From: Litorimonas sp964352855
GTDB lineage: Bacteria; Pseudomonadota; Alphaproteobacteria; Caulobacterales; Maricaulaceae
Length of the DNA stretch: 64,000 nucleotides
Direction of reading: 5' to 3'
Assembly (NCBI GenBank): GCA_964352855.1
Contig: CAYGTR010000006.1
Location: forward strand, 29,388 to 93,387
This document shows, one piece after another, positions 27,142 through 36,355 of the stretch (positions within the stretch are counted from its first letter, which is position 1; each line of letters begins with the position of its first letter). The notes below the pieces were generated by a model. It was not told the DNA's origin and searched no databases. It saw only the letters and a program-made list of their open reading frames with translations. Both the position numbers and the translations under genes were made by a program.

Positions 27142-28731
27142 GTGCTCGGCGATACACAAGATTTCACGGATGAAATAGCGCGAGCAAATAACCTTACGCT
27201 GTTGATGCATGTTATAAACATGCTCCCTAACCCCGTTTATATCAAAAACCGTCAGCATAAATGGATCGGGGTAAATGAGAGCTATTGCAATCTGTTAGGC
27301 TATTCGCGCGAGGAACTTATAGGGCAATCCAACTACGATTTTTTTCCACCTGAACAAGCAAAAACATTTTGGGAAAGGGCTGAGGCCGTATTTGATACAA
27401 AGCGTGAGAATGTAAGTCTGAATGAAATCACGAATAGCATGGGCGGACTTTGCTGGGTTGAAGCGCGTAAGAGTTATTTTCAAACTGATGACGGTAACGA
27501 ATATATTATCGGTGTTTATTCCGACATAACTGATATGAAAAAGCGTGAGGATAATCTTATAAAAGCGCAGGAAATAGCCTCTGAAGGCGAACGTGCTAAA
27601 GCCAATTTCCTCTCTGTTATGAGCCATGAGATTAGAACACCCATGACCGGTGTTATGGGTATGGCACAGATTCTAAGAAATACTCCACTCAACGCGCAAC
27701 AGATTGAAATGGTCAATACATTAGAGAGCTCCGGTGATGCCCTCATGATGATCATTGATGACATATTGGATTTCTCTAGCTTGGAGGGCGGTAAAATAAA
27801 ACTCAACCCTCAATCCTTCTCGCTGCGCGATATGATAGAGTCGCTTACGATGCTTATGGGTGTCACAGCGCGCGAAAAGGGATTGGACCTTATTGTTTCG
27901 ATTGATAAATATCTACCGAAAGCAGTTATTGGTGATATGGGGCGGTTGAGACAAATTCTGTCTAATCTCATAAAAAATGCAATTAAGTTCACCAAGACCG
28001 GATATGTTTCAGTAAAGGTCTTTCGCGAGGTAACGGAGAGCGGGACTGTTATAAAATTCACAGTCAAGGATACCGGCACAGGTATCTCCGCAGCGAAAAT
28101 TGAGACGATCTTTGATAAATTTTCACAATCAGACTATTCGACAAACCGAGTTTACGGTGGCACGGGTTTGGGACTTTCAATCTCACGGAAATTGTCAGAA
28201 CTGATGAACGGTTCGCTCACTGCGAAGTCGACGCTTGGTGAGGGATCAGAGTTTTATCTGTCGTTGCAATTGCCAATCGATACATCTGTTCAGCCCGATC
28301 CGGCAACGATGCAAATCAAAGTCTCAAATATTTATCATAAGATTCTGATTGTTGATGATGTTTATGCCAATTATGTGAACCTTGCAGGAATATTGAAAGA
28401 AATGGGGCTAAGGGCGGACTATGCGCCGAGTGCGCCTGAGGCTGTCAAAAGACTGGCGCAGGCCTATCGAGCGGGGCAACCCTATACATTAATGCTCACA
28501 GATTATCTGATGCCGGAGGTGGATGGGTTATGTCTGGTCACATCTGTGCGCGGTAATGCTGCGTTTAACAAACTCAACATTATCGCATTGTCGTCCGTCG
28601 CAGATGAGGAAATCAAAGAAACTTTCTTGGGGCAGGGTGTGAAAGCCTATATTGTGAAACCTGTTCGTCCCCGAGAACTGGAGAGAGCGATTGAAGGCCT
28701 TGGAAATGAGTCCTCTCAATTTGTGGCATAA
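27142..28731 (+). CDS. Cytoplasmic PAS hybrid histidine kinase
   Basis: The GTG start has GGGAG seven bases upstream. The 529-residue product has no membrane segment. Residues 20-135 are a PAS domain (NPVYIKNRQHKWIGVNESYC; YSDITDMKKRE). A HisKA domain follows with SHEIRTPM, His162 as the phosphorylated residue, then a HATPase domain with NLIKNAIKFT and GGTGLGLSIS, and a C-terminal receiver with LTDYLMPE, Asp454. It senses an internal signal, perhaps redox or a ligand, and passes phosphate to its own receiver. No separate output regulator is next to it. It lies between sdhA and an enoyl-CoA hydratase gene. Confidence 0.9.
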   Translation: MLGDTQDFTDEIARANNLTLLMHVINMLPNPVYIKNRQHKWIGVNESYCNLLGYSREELIGQSNYDFFPPEQAKTFWERAEAVFDTKRENVSLNEITNSMGGLCWVEARKSYFQTDDGNEYIIGVYSDITDMKKREDNLIKAQEIASEGERAKANFLSVMSHEIRTPMTGVMGMAQILRNTPLNAQQIEMVNTLESSGDALMMIIDDILDFSSLEGGKIKLNPQSFSLRDMIESLTMLMGVTAREKGLDLIVSIDKYLPKAVIGDMGRLRQILSNLIKNAIKFTKTGYVSVKVFREVTESGTVIKFTVKDTGTGISAAKIETIFDKFSQSDYSTNRVYGGTGLGLSISRKLSELMNGSLTAKSTLGEGSEFYLSLQLPIDTSVQPDPATMQIKVSNIYHKILIVDDVYANYVNLAGILKEMGLRADYAPSAPEAVKRLAQAYRAGQPYTLMLTDYLMPEVDGLCLVTSVRGNAAFNKLNIIALSSVADEEIKETFLGQGVKAYIVKPVRPRELERAIEGLGNESSQFVA

Positions 28732-28831
28732 GCTGATCAGGCCTCGCCTCGCAAAGACCTGACATCTTTCATAGAAAGCTTGAATTCGGACTCGTCATCT
28801 GAATAATATCCACAAACAGGATATGGATATT

Positions 28832-29650
28832 ATGAGCACCTTAAAAATTACGCGTGACGCTGAGAATGACAGCGTCGCCGTTATCACGCTTAATCGACCC
28901 GACCATATGAACAGCTTTAATGTTCAAATGTGCGAAGAGCTTATTGCGGCCTATCAAGATTTGGATTCTGATACATCTGTGCGGGTGATTGTCGTGACGG
29001 GCGCAGGGCGTGCCTTTTGCGCAGGTGCCGATTTGTCTCAAGGGTTTAGTGCTGTTGCAGGCTCTAACATGCATGAGGGCGTCGCCCGTGATCGGGGCGG
29101 CGAATTGGTTTTGGCAATGTTTGCCTGTGATACACCCATTATTGGTGCCGTTAACGGCGCGGCGGTTGGTATCGGGGCCACAATGTTATTGCCGATGGAT
29201 CTGCGTATTGCGTCAGTCAAATCGAAATTTGCCTTTCCCTTTGCGCGTCGGGGTATTGTGTTTGACGGCGCTTCCAGTTGGTTTCTACCGCGTCTGGTCG
29301 GGTTTGCGAAAGCCCAGCAATGGATATTGAAAGCCGATATTTTAATGGCGGATGAGCTTTTAAATGCAGGGCTTGTCAGTGAGTTGAGGGAGCCTGATGA
29401 TGTCCTCGCTCATGCTTTGAGTGTTGCTCGAGACATTGCCGTCAATTGCTCGCCAACCTCGGCGATTATCAATAAGCGACTTTTGCGAGAGTCTATGCTT
29501 GGGTTTGGGGCTATGGACGACGCGCCGTTTAAAGCGCATATGAAAGAAAGCGCGCTTCTGGAAAAAGCTTTTATCTCTGATGACTGCCGTGAAGGTGTTT
29601 TGGCATTCTTTGAGAAGCGTGCGCCTCAGTTCAAAGACTTTAAAGGATAA
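28832..29650 (+). CDS. Enoyl-CoA hydratase/isomerase family protein
   Basis: I choose the ATG at 28832 because AGGA lies ten bases before it and only one base before the ATG at 28823. The 272-residue protein is a crotonase: GRAFCAGADLSQGF and NGAAVGIGATMLLPMDLRIAS give the two oxyanion-hole regions, and RRGIVFDGASSWFLPRLVG is where hydratases carry catalytic Glu, here Asp as in some PaaG-like isomerases. The exact acyl-CoA substrate cannot be told from sequence. The DUF4197 gene starts three bases after its stop. Confidence 0.85.
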   Translation: MSTLKITRDAENDSVAVITLNRPDHMNSFNVQMCEELIAAYQDLDSDTSVRVIVVTGAGRAFCAGADLSQGFSAVAGSNMHEGVARDRGGELVLAMFACDTPIIGAVNGAAVGIGATMLLPMDLRIASVKSKFAFPFARRGIVFDGASSWFLPRLVGFAKAQQWILKADILMADELLNAGLVSELREPDDVLAHALSVARDIAVNCSPTSAIINKRLLRESMLGFGAMDDAPFKAHMKESALLEKAFISDDCREGVLAFFEKRAPQFKDFKG

Positions 29651-29653
29651 ACC

Positions 29654-30385
29654 ATGACCTTAAATCGCCGCCATATTCTCCTCGCCGTCCCCGCTCTAAG
29701 CCTCACGGCCTGTGAAACCTTAGACCCAAGCATATTAGACGGTGTTTTAGGTTCAGGTGTCCTCTCACAAGCCGAAGCCGCATCAGGTATTCGTGCAGCG
29801 TTGACTAACGGGATTGGCCACGCCGTCAGCATTGTTGGACAAGAAGGCGGATTTTTGAATAATGGACGTATCCGTATTCCTCTGCCCAAAGTTTTGCAGG
29901 ACGTACAAGGTGTTCTCCAACCTTTAGGCGCAGGTGGTTTGCTGAATGATTTGCAGACACAGCTTAATCGCGGCGCTGAAAAGGCGGCTCCTGTTGCCAA
30001 GAATATTTTTGTAGATGCAGTAAGCAGCCTGTCCATCCAAGATGCTATCGCGATTGTTCGCGGGCCGGATAATGCGGCTACGCAATATTTGCAGGATAAA
30101 ACAACAGATCGTTTGACGACATTATTCTCACCTATCATGGGAGATGCCCTTCAACAGACAGGCGCATTAATGCTCGTTGATCAAATATCCGGGCGACTAA
30201 ACAATGTGCCTTTCGCGCCAAAGCTTGGCGCTGATGCCAAGTCTGACCTTGTCAACCATGGTGTTGATTTTGGGCTCAAAGGTGTCTTCACCTATATTGC
30301 GGATGAAGAGAAATCTATTCGTGAAAACCCGGCGAAACGTACAAGTGAAATTCTGCGCCGCGTTTTTGGCGCTTATCAAGCATAG
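29654..30385 (+). CDS. DUF4197 lipoprotein-like secreted protein
   Basis: The 243-residue product has an Arg-Arg-containing leader and lipobox LSLTAC, then a DUF4197 domain: QAEAASGIRAALTNGI, FLNNGRIRIPLPKVL, DAIAIVRGPDNAATQYLQ, and a late DHGV-type VNHGVDFGLKGVFTYIADEE. The family is common in proteobacteria and has no assigned function. AAAGGA precedes the ATG. It probably shares an mRNA with the crotonase gene. Confidence 0.85.
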   Translation: MTLNRRHILLAVPALSLTACETLDPSILDGVLGSGVLSQAEAASGIRAALTNGIGHAVSIVGQEGGFLNNGRIRIPLPKVLQDVQGVLQPLGAGGLLNDLQTQLNRGAEKAAPVAKNIFVDAVSSLSIQDAIAIVRGPDNAATQYLQDKTTDRLTTLFSPIMGDALQQTGALMLVDQISGRLNNVPFAPKLGADAKSDLVNHGVDFGLKGVFTYIADEEKSIRENPAKRTSEILRRVFGAYQA

Positions 30386-30458
30386 GTGTTGCGCAAAAAG
30401 ACAGCAAAGATGCTAGCAAAATGATAATATCTTAAAATTGCACCTAATTTAAAAAAAT

Positions 30459-30481
30459 CATTTCCCTTTGAAGGGGAAATG
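30459..30481. repeat. Inverted repeat upstream of small acidic gene
   Basis: CATTTCCC and GGGAAATG face each other across TTTGAAG. It is followed by the direct repeat GGTTAAG/AGTTAAGG and by TCGGATAT/ATATTCCGA. The region may hold an operator or terminator. Confidence 0.3.
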
Positions 30482-30574
30482 CGGTTAAGAAATAGTTAAG
30501 GCTTGTGGGGGGTCGGATATTTATATTCCGACTTTGCTGATTTCCATTTTGGGGCGCACTCAAAAGGGGAACCC

Positions 30575-30868
30575 ATGCTGGTCTTTAGATCTGCTATTAC
30601 TGAATTTGATGAAAAAGACGTTTTACCCTCTCCGCATTGTGAAGGTGCAGATTTTATTTGTGGCGCTGTTCAAGCCGCGAAAGAGGCGCCGCTGAAGGTG
30701 CGTAAAACAGTTCAGTGTGATATCGCCACTGCCCTCGACTGTCAAGAGGACTCGCTTTCTTTTTTATGGGCGCACCCGATTAAGGGTGCAGAAGTGTTGG
30801 ATTGTGAAATTCCTGACTTTCGGGATGCGATGCTCCGCCCTATCGCTTTTGATCTTGTTGCTGAGTAA
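30575..30868 (+). CDS. Small acidic protein of unknown function
   Basis: The ATG at 30575 has AAGGGG six bases upstream, giving 97 residues (MLVFRSAITEFDEKDVLPSP and on). It is soluble and acidic, contains four Cys, and ends IAFDLVAE. I do not recognise a family. A longer frame from 30503 has no ribosome site. Confidence 0.5.
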   Translation: MLVFRSAITEFDEKDVLPSPHCEGADFICGAVQAAKEAPLKVRKTVQCDIATALDCQEDSLSFLWAHPIKGAEVLDCEIPDFRDAMLRPIAFDLVAE

Positions 30869-31003
30869 GCTATCAGCTTCCACAAAACAGTCATTTAATT
30901 GTCACAGGCCTGCACCTTTTGAGCCTGTATTTCGTCTTATTCCTGCTCTCTATTCAGTGTTCGGAGGGGCATATGTCATGCCGCGATTTAACAGGCTGGA
31001 TAG

Positions 31004-32410
31004 ATGTCTCAAAAATTCCCAACACAATTCTCTCATCGATCACGTGGGCTGAAACTCATTGTCGTGTGTTTTTTAGTTTTGCTCATGGCTATTCCCGCCA
31101 TGTTTATATCTTACATTAGTTTTGATCGCTCCAATCGGGCGGATGAGGTCGTCCGAACAGTCTCGAACACCTATGGCGGGCCACAAACATTGACAGGCCC
31201 TATACTGACGATCCCCTATGTTGGCTATGATCAAGAAGGTAAGATTGACAGAAGTGGGGATTACATCATCTTTGCCGATAGCGGTCTTGCTAGGTTCGAT
31301 CATATCGAAACAGAAACCAGACAACGCTCCTTATTTCGAGTCCCTGTTTTCACCGCGAAGGGGACATTAAGCGCGACCTTTAATGCGCCAAAAGAGGTTG
31401 ATGTGGACGAAGGCTTTGAGCTGCTCTGGGATAGGGCACAACTTCTTATCGCGCTCTCCGATGTGCGGGGATTAAAACAAGATATCGACTTAAGTGTTAA
31501 AGGCAGCGCTGTATCGCGGCGGTTTGAACCGGCTATGGCCAACCGTTTGCCGAGCATGGTAGCTAAATATGAATATGCCAAAAGTGTCCAATCTTTTGGT
31601 GTTTCCGATATGGGCAGTGCGCAGACCTATCTGACGGTTCCGGCCGCCGATTTGATAAAAGAGGACGAAGCGCTTTCCGTCGATGTATCTATCAATCTTG
31701 GCGGGGCTAAAACTTTTGGTGTGAGGCCCTATGCGCGGTCTACGCAGGTGAGCCTTTCATCGACTTGGTCAGCGCCCGGATTTGTAGGAGACTTACCCCC
31801 TGATAGTCGTGAGATCACCGAGGCAGGATTTAATGCACAATGGAATGTCCCTTACTTACGCCGCGGTATTCGTGGGCATGGTGGAACGCAGATTTTGTCT
31901 GACCTCATGGTATCAAAAAACATGATGGGTGTGAATTTTGTGGCCAAGAGCAACCCTTATCAGACCGTCAATCGGGCTTTGAAATATTCGGTTCTCTTTA
32001 TTGGGCTCGTTTTTCTCGCTTACTTCCTTTTGGAAGTGATCATTGGCGTGCCTGTGCATCCTGCACAATATCTTTTGATCGGTTTGGCTCAGGCGATATT
32101 CTATCTTTTGCTATTAGCTTTCTCTGAACATATTGGTTTTGCGGCGGCCTTCATTGTTTCCGCTGCTGCAACAGTGATCGCAACAGCAGGCTATGCAGGA
32201 GCGGTTTTTGGCCATCGTAAATATATTCTGCGAACCGGAATCGTCTTTGCGACCGTTTATGCGCTCTTATTTGTGCTGATGCGTTTGCAGGACTCTGCCC
32301 TTATGATAGGGGCTTTGACGAGCTTTATTGCCATCGTAGGCACGATGTATTTGACTCGAAATATGAATTGGTATGGTGAAAAAGCAGATTTCAACACGAA
32401 AACCGACTAA
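31004..32410 (+). CDS. CreD-like inner membrane protein
   Basis: The 468-residue product has one N-terminal membrane helix (about 17-40), a periplasmic domain starting NTYGGPQTLTGPILTIPYVG, with LRRGIRGHGGTQILSDLMVS near residue 285 where the CreD family has its conserved R-R-G-I-Y-x-V stretch, and four or five C-terminal helices (about 325-455). CreD in Escherichia coli belongs to the CreBC regulon and affects envelope and colicin sensitivity. No creBC pair is nearby. A strong GGAGG lies before an out-of-frame ATG at 30972, so the start has only AGG at a moderate distance. Confidence 0.82.
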   Translation: MSQKFPTQFSHRSRGLKLIVVCFLVLLMAIPAMFISYISFDRSNRADEVVRTVSNTYGGPQTLTGPILTIPYVGYDQEGKIDRSGDYIIFADSGLARFDHIETETRQRSLFRVPVFTAKGTLSATFNAPKEVDVDEGFELLWDRAQLLIALSDVRGLKQDIDLSVKGSAVSRRFEPAMANRLPSMVAKYEYAKSVQSFGVSDMGSAQTYLTVPAADLIKEDEALSVDVSINLGGAKTFGVRPYARSTQVSLSSTWSAPGFVGDLPPDSREITEAGFNAQWNVPYLRRGIRGHGGTQILSDLMVSKNMMGVNFVAKSNPYQTVNRALKYSVLFIGLVFLAYFLLEVIIGVPVHPAQYLLIGLAQAIFYLLLLAFSEHIGFAAAFIVSAAATVIATAGYAGAVFGHRKYILRTGIVFATVYALLFVLMRLQDSALMIGALTSFIAIVGTMYLTRNMNWYGEKADFNTKTD

Positions 32411-32520
32411 AGCCTTGATAAAAGCGACAAAATGACAGTGAAACCTGTCAGGTTTGTCCTTCGTTTTTTAATAAATACCATCTATAAGGCCTAATCGAAA
32501 TTCAAAGACTAAGGTGAATC

Positions 32521-33303
32521 ATGGTTCAGCTAACCCTGCCAAAAAACTCTAAAGTCCGTAAGGGTAAAATCTGGCCTGCCAAAGACGGTGCCACACGCCT
32601 CAAAACGTTCAAAATCTATCGTTATGACCCGACAGATGGTGGAAACCCTTATTGGGATACATATCAAATTGATTTGGATGAATGCGGCCCTATGGTCTTG
32701 GATGCCTTATTCAAAATTAAAAATGAAATTGATCCGACATTAGCATTCCGCCGTTCTTGCCGGGAAGGTGTTTGCGGATCTTGTGCGATGAATATTGGTG
32801 GTCGGAATACTCTGGCCTGTACCAAAGGTATTGACGAAGTCGGTGGCGGCGATACCATCACAATTTCACCTCTTCCGCATATGCCGGTTGTCCGCGATCT
32901 CGTTCCGGATTTGTCGAATTTTTATAAGCAATATGCCTCTATCGAGCCTTGGCTTCATACATCCACGCCTTTGCCGACAGAAGAGATTAAACAATCTCCC
33001 GCTGACCGCGAGAAGCTGGACGGGTATTATGAATGTATTCTCTGCGCCTCTTGCTCGACCTCTTGCCCATCATATTGGTGGAATGGGGATCGTTATCTCG
33101 GCCCGGCAACATTGCTTCAGGCTTATCGTTGGTTGGTTGACTCGCGCGATGATGCAAAAGAAAAACGCCTCGATATGCTTGAAGACCCCTTCAAGCTTTA
33201 TCGTTGTCACACCATCATGAACTGCGCGAATGTATGCCCTAAAGGCCTTAATCCCGCAAAGGCGATTGCTGAAGTGAAGAAGATGATGGTCGAGCGGGCG
33301 TAA
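32521..33303 (+). CDS. sdhB: Succinate dehydrogenase iron-sulfur subunit
   Basis: The 260-residue protein has all three cluster motifs: RSCREGVCGSCAMNIGG with a later LAC for the [2Fe-2S] centre, CILCASCSTSCP for the [4Fe-4S] centre, and CHTIMNCANVCPKGLNP for the [3Fe-4S] centre. It carries electrons from SdhA to the quinone in SdhCD. AAGG precedes the ATG. It is separated from sdhCDA by the kinase, crotonase, DUF4197, small acidic and CreD-like genes and ends at its own terminator. Confidence 0.97.
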   Translation: MVQLTLPKNSKVRKGKIWPAKDGATRLKTFKIYRYDPTDGGNPYWDTYQIDLDECGPMVLDALFKIKNEIDPTLAFRRSCREGVCGSCAMNIGGRNTLACTKGIDEVGGGDTITISPLPHMPVVRDLVPDLSNFYKQYASIEPWLHTSTPLPTEEIKQSPADREKLDGYYECILCASCSTSCPSYWWNGDRYLGPATLLQAYRWLVDSRDDAKEKRLDMLEDPFKLYRCHTIMNCANVCPKGLNPAKAIAEVKKMMVERA

Positions 33304-33326
33304 AACGCCAAAAAGCTAAAACATAA

Positions 33327-33356
33327 AAAGCTCCGACAAAAGCGGGGCTTTTTTTA
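33327..33356 (+). terminator. Terminator after sdhB
   Basis: AAAGCTCCG pairs with CGGGGCTTT (one G-U type mismatch) across ACAAAAG and is followed by a run of T. It lies 24 bases after the sdhB stop. Confidence 0.8.
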
Positions 33357-33371
33357 TATGCATATTGAAAC

Positions 33372-33899
33372 TTATTTTTTGACGGCTTTAATTCCGGCTT
33401 CAATCAATTCGCCTGCCTTGGCGGCATCTTCCCAACCCAAGACTTTCACCCATTTATTGACTTCTAAATCCTTATAGTGATTGAAGAAATGCGGGATACG
33501 ATCTTGGAGCACTTGCGGAAGGTCTTGGTAGCATTTTATCTTGTCATAATAAGGTGTCAGCCTGCTGTGAGGCACCGCCACGATTTTCTCGTCAATCCCC
33601 GCCTCATCTTCCATCATCAACACGCCGACGGGACGAGAGCGAACGACGCAGCCCGGCATAAGCGCGCGCTGACCGACAACAAGAACATCCGTCGGATCGC
33701 CATCATCAGAAAGTGTATGCGGAATAAAGCCGTAATTACAGGGATAGCGCATAGATGTGTAAAGGAAGCGATCCACGAACATAGCACCCGAGGCTTTGTC
33801 CATTTCATATTTGATAGGCTCGCCGCCCAGAGGCACTTCAATGATAACATTGATATCAAAAGGTGGGTTCTCACCCGCTTTGATGTTGTTGATATCCAT
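33372..33899 (-). CDS. ppa: Inorganic pyrophosphatase, family I
   Basis: The 175-residue product is a normal-length soluble class I pyrophosphatase. IEVPLGGEPIKYEMDKASG and NYGFIPHTLSDDGDPTDVLV carry the metal-binding acidic residues, with the signature D-G-D-P-x-D complete. It hydrolyses pyrophosphate to drive biosynthesis. It stands alone, convergent with sdhB. Confidence 0.97.
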   Translation of the reverse strand: MDINNIKAGENPPFDINVIIEVPLGGEPIKYEMDKASGAMFVDRFLYTSMRYPCNYGFIPHTLSDDGDPTDVLVVGQRALMPGCVVRSRPVGVLMMEDEAGIDEKIVAVPHSRLTPYYDKIKCYQDLPQVLQDRIPHFFNHYKDLEVNKWVKVLGWEDAAKAGELIEAGIKAVKK

Positions 33900-33975
33900 G
33901 ACGCCTAAATCCTTTTGAAGCTGACTTATCAGAGATTGGAGCGCCTGATAACGCGCTATATATTTCTTGCAAGCT

Positions 33976-34593
33976 TTATGACGTTGAAAACACAGCCCAA
34001 GCGCCTGAAACGATCATAATGATGCCGATTATAAGGTTAAAGAGGCGGGCTGCCAAAGGCCCTTTTAAAATGCGCCTTATACCTTGTGCTCCTGCCGCAT
34101 AGACCGAGAGGCCGAACATTTCCAATATTGTGACTGTTAGTAACATGGTGAAGAATTGAGGCGCGAGCGGTGTCGAAGGATCAAAAAAAGTCGGCAGCAG
34201 CATGCCAAAATAGACGACGGGCATGGGAGAGGTTATTTGAAGCAGCACTCCTTTCCCATAAAGGCGAGAGCGTCGCGGTGCATCCTCGGCAGAAACATTA
34301 AGGTTTGGGAGCGCCCCAAACATGGTCGAAAGTCCCATATAGGCTAACACCAAGAGACCTATAATTTTCAAACTCAGTGTTGCCGCCGGATAGAGCTCAA
34401 ATATGATCGCTGTACCTGACGCGGCGAGAATTAACCAGATGACATTGGCCGATGCCACACCCATGGCCGGGAGAAGGGCAGAGCGAAATCCGTATCGGAA
34501 AGATGAAGCGAGCACAAGCATAACAGCCGGCCCAGGCGTTAAGCCTCCAACAAAAAACAAAGCGACAAGCGCGAGCCACACATCAAGTGCCAT
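33976..34593 (-). CDS. LysE family exporter
   Basis: The 205-residue protein has six predicted membrane helices and the family start GGLTPGPAVMLVLASSFRYG, in which the G-x-x-P-G-P motif is diagnostic. LysE/RhtB proteins export amino acids such as Lys, homoserine or Thr. The substrate cannot be told. It is 76 bases upstream of ppa on the same strand and divergent from the ExoD gene. Confidence 0.88.
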   Translation of the reverse strand: MALDVWLALVALFFVGGLTPGPAVMLVLASSFRYGFRSALLPAMGVASANVIWLILAASGTAIIFELYPAATLSLKIIGLLVLAYMGLSTMFGALPNLNVSAEDAPRRSRLYGKGVLLQITSPMPVVYFGMLLPTFFDPSTPLAPQFFTMLLTVTILEMFGLSVYAAGAQGIRRILKGPLAARLFNLIIGIIMIVSGAWAVFSTS

Positions 34594-34690
34594 CCAGTTC
34601 TGTCACGCCTTCCTTCGCAAAATCAATTCTTCGTCTCATGATAAAAATCTTGCCAAAAGTAAATGATCCCTGTGATTATCAGGGTGGTTT

Positions 34691-35344
34691 TTGTATCAAG
34701 CTGTGATAGCTGCACAGATAATGCGCGAGGATCAACATATCGAAAACGCTGAAGACGAGCGTGTGGCGCAGACAGATGCTCCGCTAAAAGGTATTCTCAA
34801 TCAAGTTAAACAGACGGCGGGCGGCGAAACGGTTGATCTGAAAACGGTTATTGAAGCTTTTGGTAACCGTGCTTTTGGCCCGATTATGTTGCTTTGTGCA
34901 CTATTCTTAATGACGCCGTTAGGCGCTATTCCTGGATTACCTGCGGCTTTTGGCTTGGTCATCATATTATTTGCTGTCCAACTCTTATTTCGGCGTCCTT
35001 ACCCGTGGATGCCTGAAATCTTGGCGCGTGTTAAAATCAGCGCAAGCGCGTTAGAGAAGGCTTCACGTATTGCCGGGCCTTGGCTTGATCGTATTGATAA
35101 TGTCGTTCATCCGCGATTGGAATGGGCTGCTAGAGGCGCGATGCTAATTACTGTGGCTTTAGTCGCTATTCTCTTGGCGATCACGATGGTTCCGCTTGGT
35201 ATGGTGCCGTTTGGTGTTGTTGCCCCTGCTTTTATCATTGGTCTTTTGGGGCTTGGTATTACAGGACGAGATGGATTTTTTATTCTGGCCGGACTTACAC
35301 TTAGTATTGGTATCCCCATCATGATCGTACACTTTGTTTTATAA
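34691..35344 (+). CDS. ExoD family membrane protein
   Basis: Started at the TTG at 34691 (AGGGTGG upstream) it has 217 residues; an ATG at 34721 is the alternative. It fits ExoD (PF06055): LKGILNQVKQTAGGETVDLK, AFGNRAFGPIMLLCALFLMTPLGAIPG (positions about 55-82), and several C-terminal membrane helices. ExoD was named for a role in exopolysaccharide synthesis and alkaline tolerance in Rhizobium; the mechanism is unclear. Confidence 0.83.
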   Translation: MYQAVIAAQIMREDQHIENAEDERVAQTDAPLKGILNQVKQTAGGETVDLKTVIEAFGNRAFGPIMLLCALFLMTPLGAIPGLPAAFGLVIILFAVQLLFRRPYPWMPEILARVKISASALEKASRIAGPWLDRIDNVVHPRLEWAARGAMLITVALVAILLAITMVPLGMVPFGVVAPAFIIGLLGLGITGRDGFFILAGLTLSIGIPIMIVHFVL

Positions 35345-35349
35345 AGGTC

Positions 35350-35375
35350 TTGTTTTCCAAAATTTGGAAAAACAA
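35350..35375. repeat. AT-rich inverted repeat after the ExoD gene
   Basis: TTGTTTTCCAAA and TTTGGAAAAACAA face each other. It lies six bases after the ExoD stop and could terminate transcription in either direction. Confidence 0.35.
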
Positions 35376-35585
35376 ATTAAGCCCAACTTTAGCATGAATT
35401 GACATGGAGTCGTGCAAAAGGCGACTGCTATTGGCACAGTTTAGGCCTTTTCGAAGTTGTTGGGATTAATGCCAGATGAACGGAACCTGCCGAGTGCAGG
35501 GTTATTTCCAGTCTGTTAAGATATCCGCCTTACTTTAAGGTAGAATTATATATGGGCTTTCGCCTGTTTGAAAAAGAGGTGACGT

Positions 35586-36077
35586 ATGTCTTCTATGTTT
35601 AATCCACGTATCATTTTGGTAGCCTTCGCGGTTACAGTTTTGACGGCAGCTTCATCAGTTTCTGCTTTGACGGCGACGCAAATTGTTGAAAAAGAAATTG
35701 TGACACAAAATGCGGATGGCACAACTCTCACGACGCGCGTTCCTGCTGCGAGTGTTGTCCCAGGGGAGCGTATTGTTTACACACTCAAATATTTGAATGA
35801 TAGCGTTGAGCCCGCATCTGATCTTGTGATGACAATGCCTGTGCCTAAAGAAGTGACGTTAATTGACGGCTCAGCTGAACGTGATGGGGCCGTCGCACTT
35901 TATAGTGTTGATGGAGGCGAAAGCTTCTCACCACGCGAAACGTTGCAAGTTGTCGGTGCTGCAGGTGCCTCTCGTTTAGCAGTAGCCGAAGATATTACGC
36001 ACATTCGTTGGACGGTAGTCGGTCCTGTCCAAAGCTCTGAGAGCGGAGAGCTCGTGTTTAAGGGTATCTTAAAGTAG
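35586..36077 (+). CDS. Secreted DUF11-like protein
   Basis: The 163-residue product has a signal peptide ending SSVSA. The mature protein is one beta-sandwich like those of DUF11 surface proteins: VPAASVVPGERIVYTLKYLND near residue 52, then NDSVEPASDLVMTMPVPKEVTLIDGSA-type text (positions about 73-98), and a closing GELVFKGILK. GAGGTG precedes the ATG. It is the first of three neighbouring genes of this type and probably works at the cell surface. A terminator follows, so it is likely expressed separately. Confidence 0.75.
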   Translation: MSSMFNPRIILVAFAVTVLTAASSVSALTATQIVEKEIVTQNADGTTLTTRVPAASVVPGERIVYTLKYLNDSVEPASDLVMTMPVPKEVTLIDGSAERDGAVALYSVDGGESFSPRETLQVVGAAGASRLAVAEDITHIRWTVVGPVQSSESGELVFKGILK

Positions 36078-36120
36078 AAAACTTACCTCAATTAGGAGGT
36101 AGTTTGTAAACCTCTGATAG

Positions 36121-36145
36121 AGCCGGGTGTTTACCCGGCTTTTAT
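36121..36145 (+). terminator. Terminator after the first DUF11-like gene
   Basis: AGCCGGGT-GTTT-ACCCGGCT is a perfect 8-bp hairpin followed by TTTATTTTAT. Confidence 0.88.
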
Positions 36146-36280
36146 TTTATCTACTCAAATTAAAATTCTAAGACCCTTAACGAGGTCTAAATATTAAAAA
36201 ATTACTTACTCTTAAGTTATTGAAAATATTGACTAAAATAGATAATCTTAACAGCTGTTTTACGGCGTTTTCAAGGTCCG

Positions 36281-36312
36281 TTAACCATGCTTCTAAGCGC
36301 TGATTTAACCAT
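36281..36312 (+). promoter_or_regulatory. Two TTAACCAT boxes, candidate CtrA sites
   Basis: TTAACCAT occurs at 36281-36288 and again at 36305-36312, 24 bases apart, 45-75 bases before the ATG at 36356. TTAACCAT is the alphaproteobacterial CtrA half-site form. A third copy lies upstream of the double-glycine peptide gene at 45934-45941. Confidence 0.4.
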
Positions 36313-36355
36313 TCTTCCTTATAAAAAAAGTGTCATAAACTAAAGGAAGTGGACA

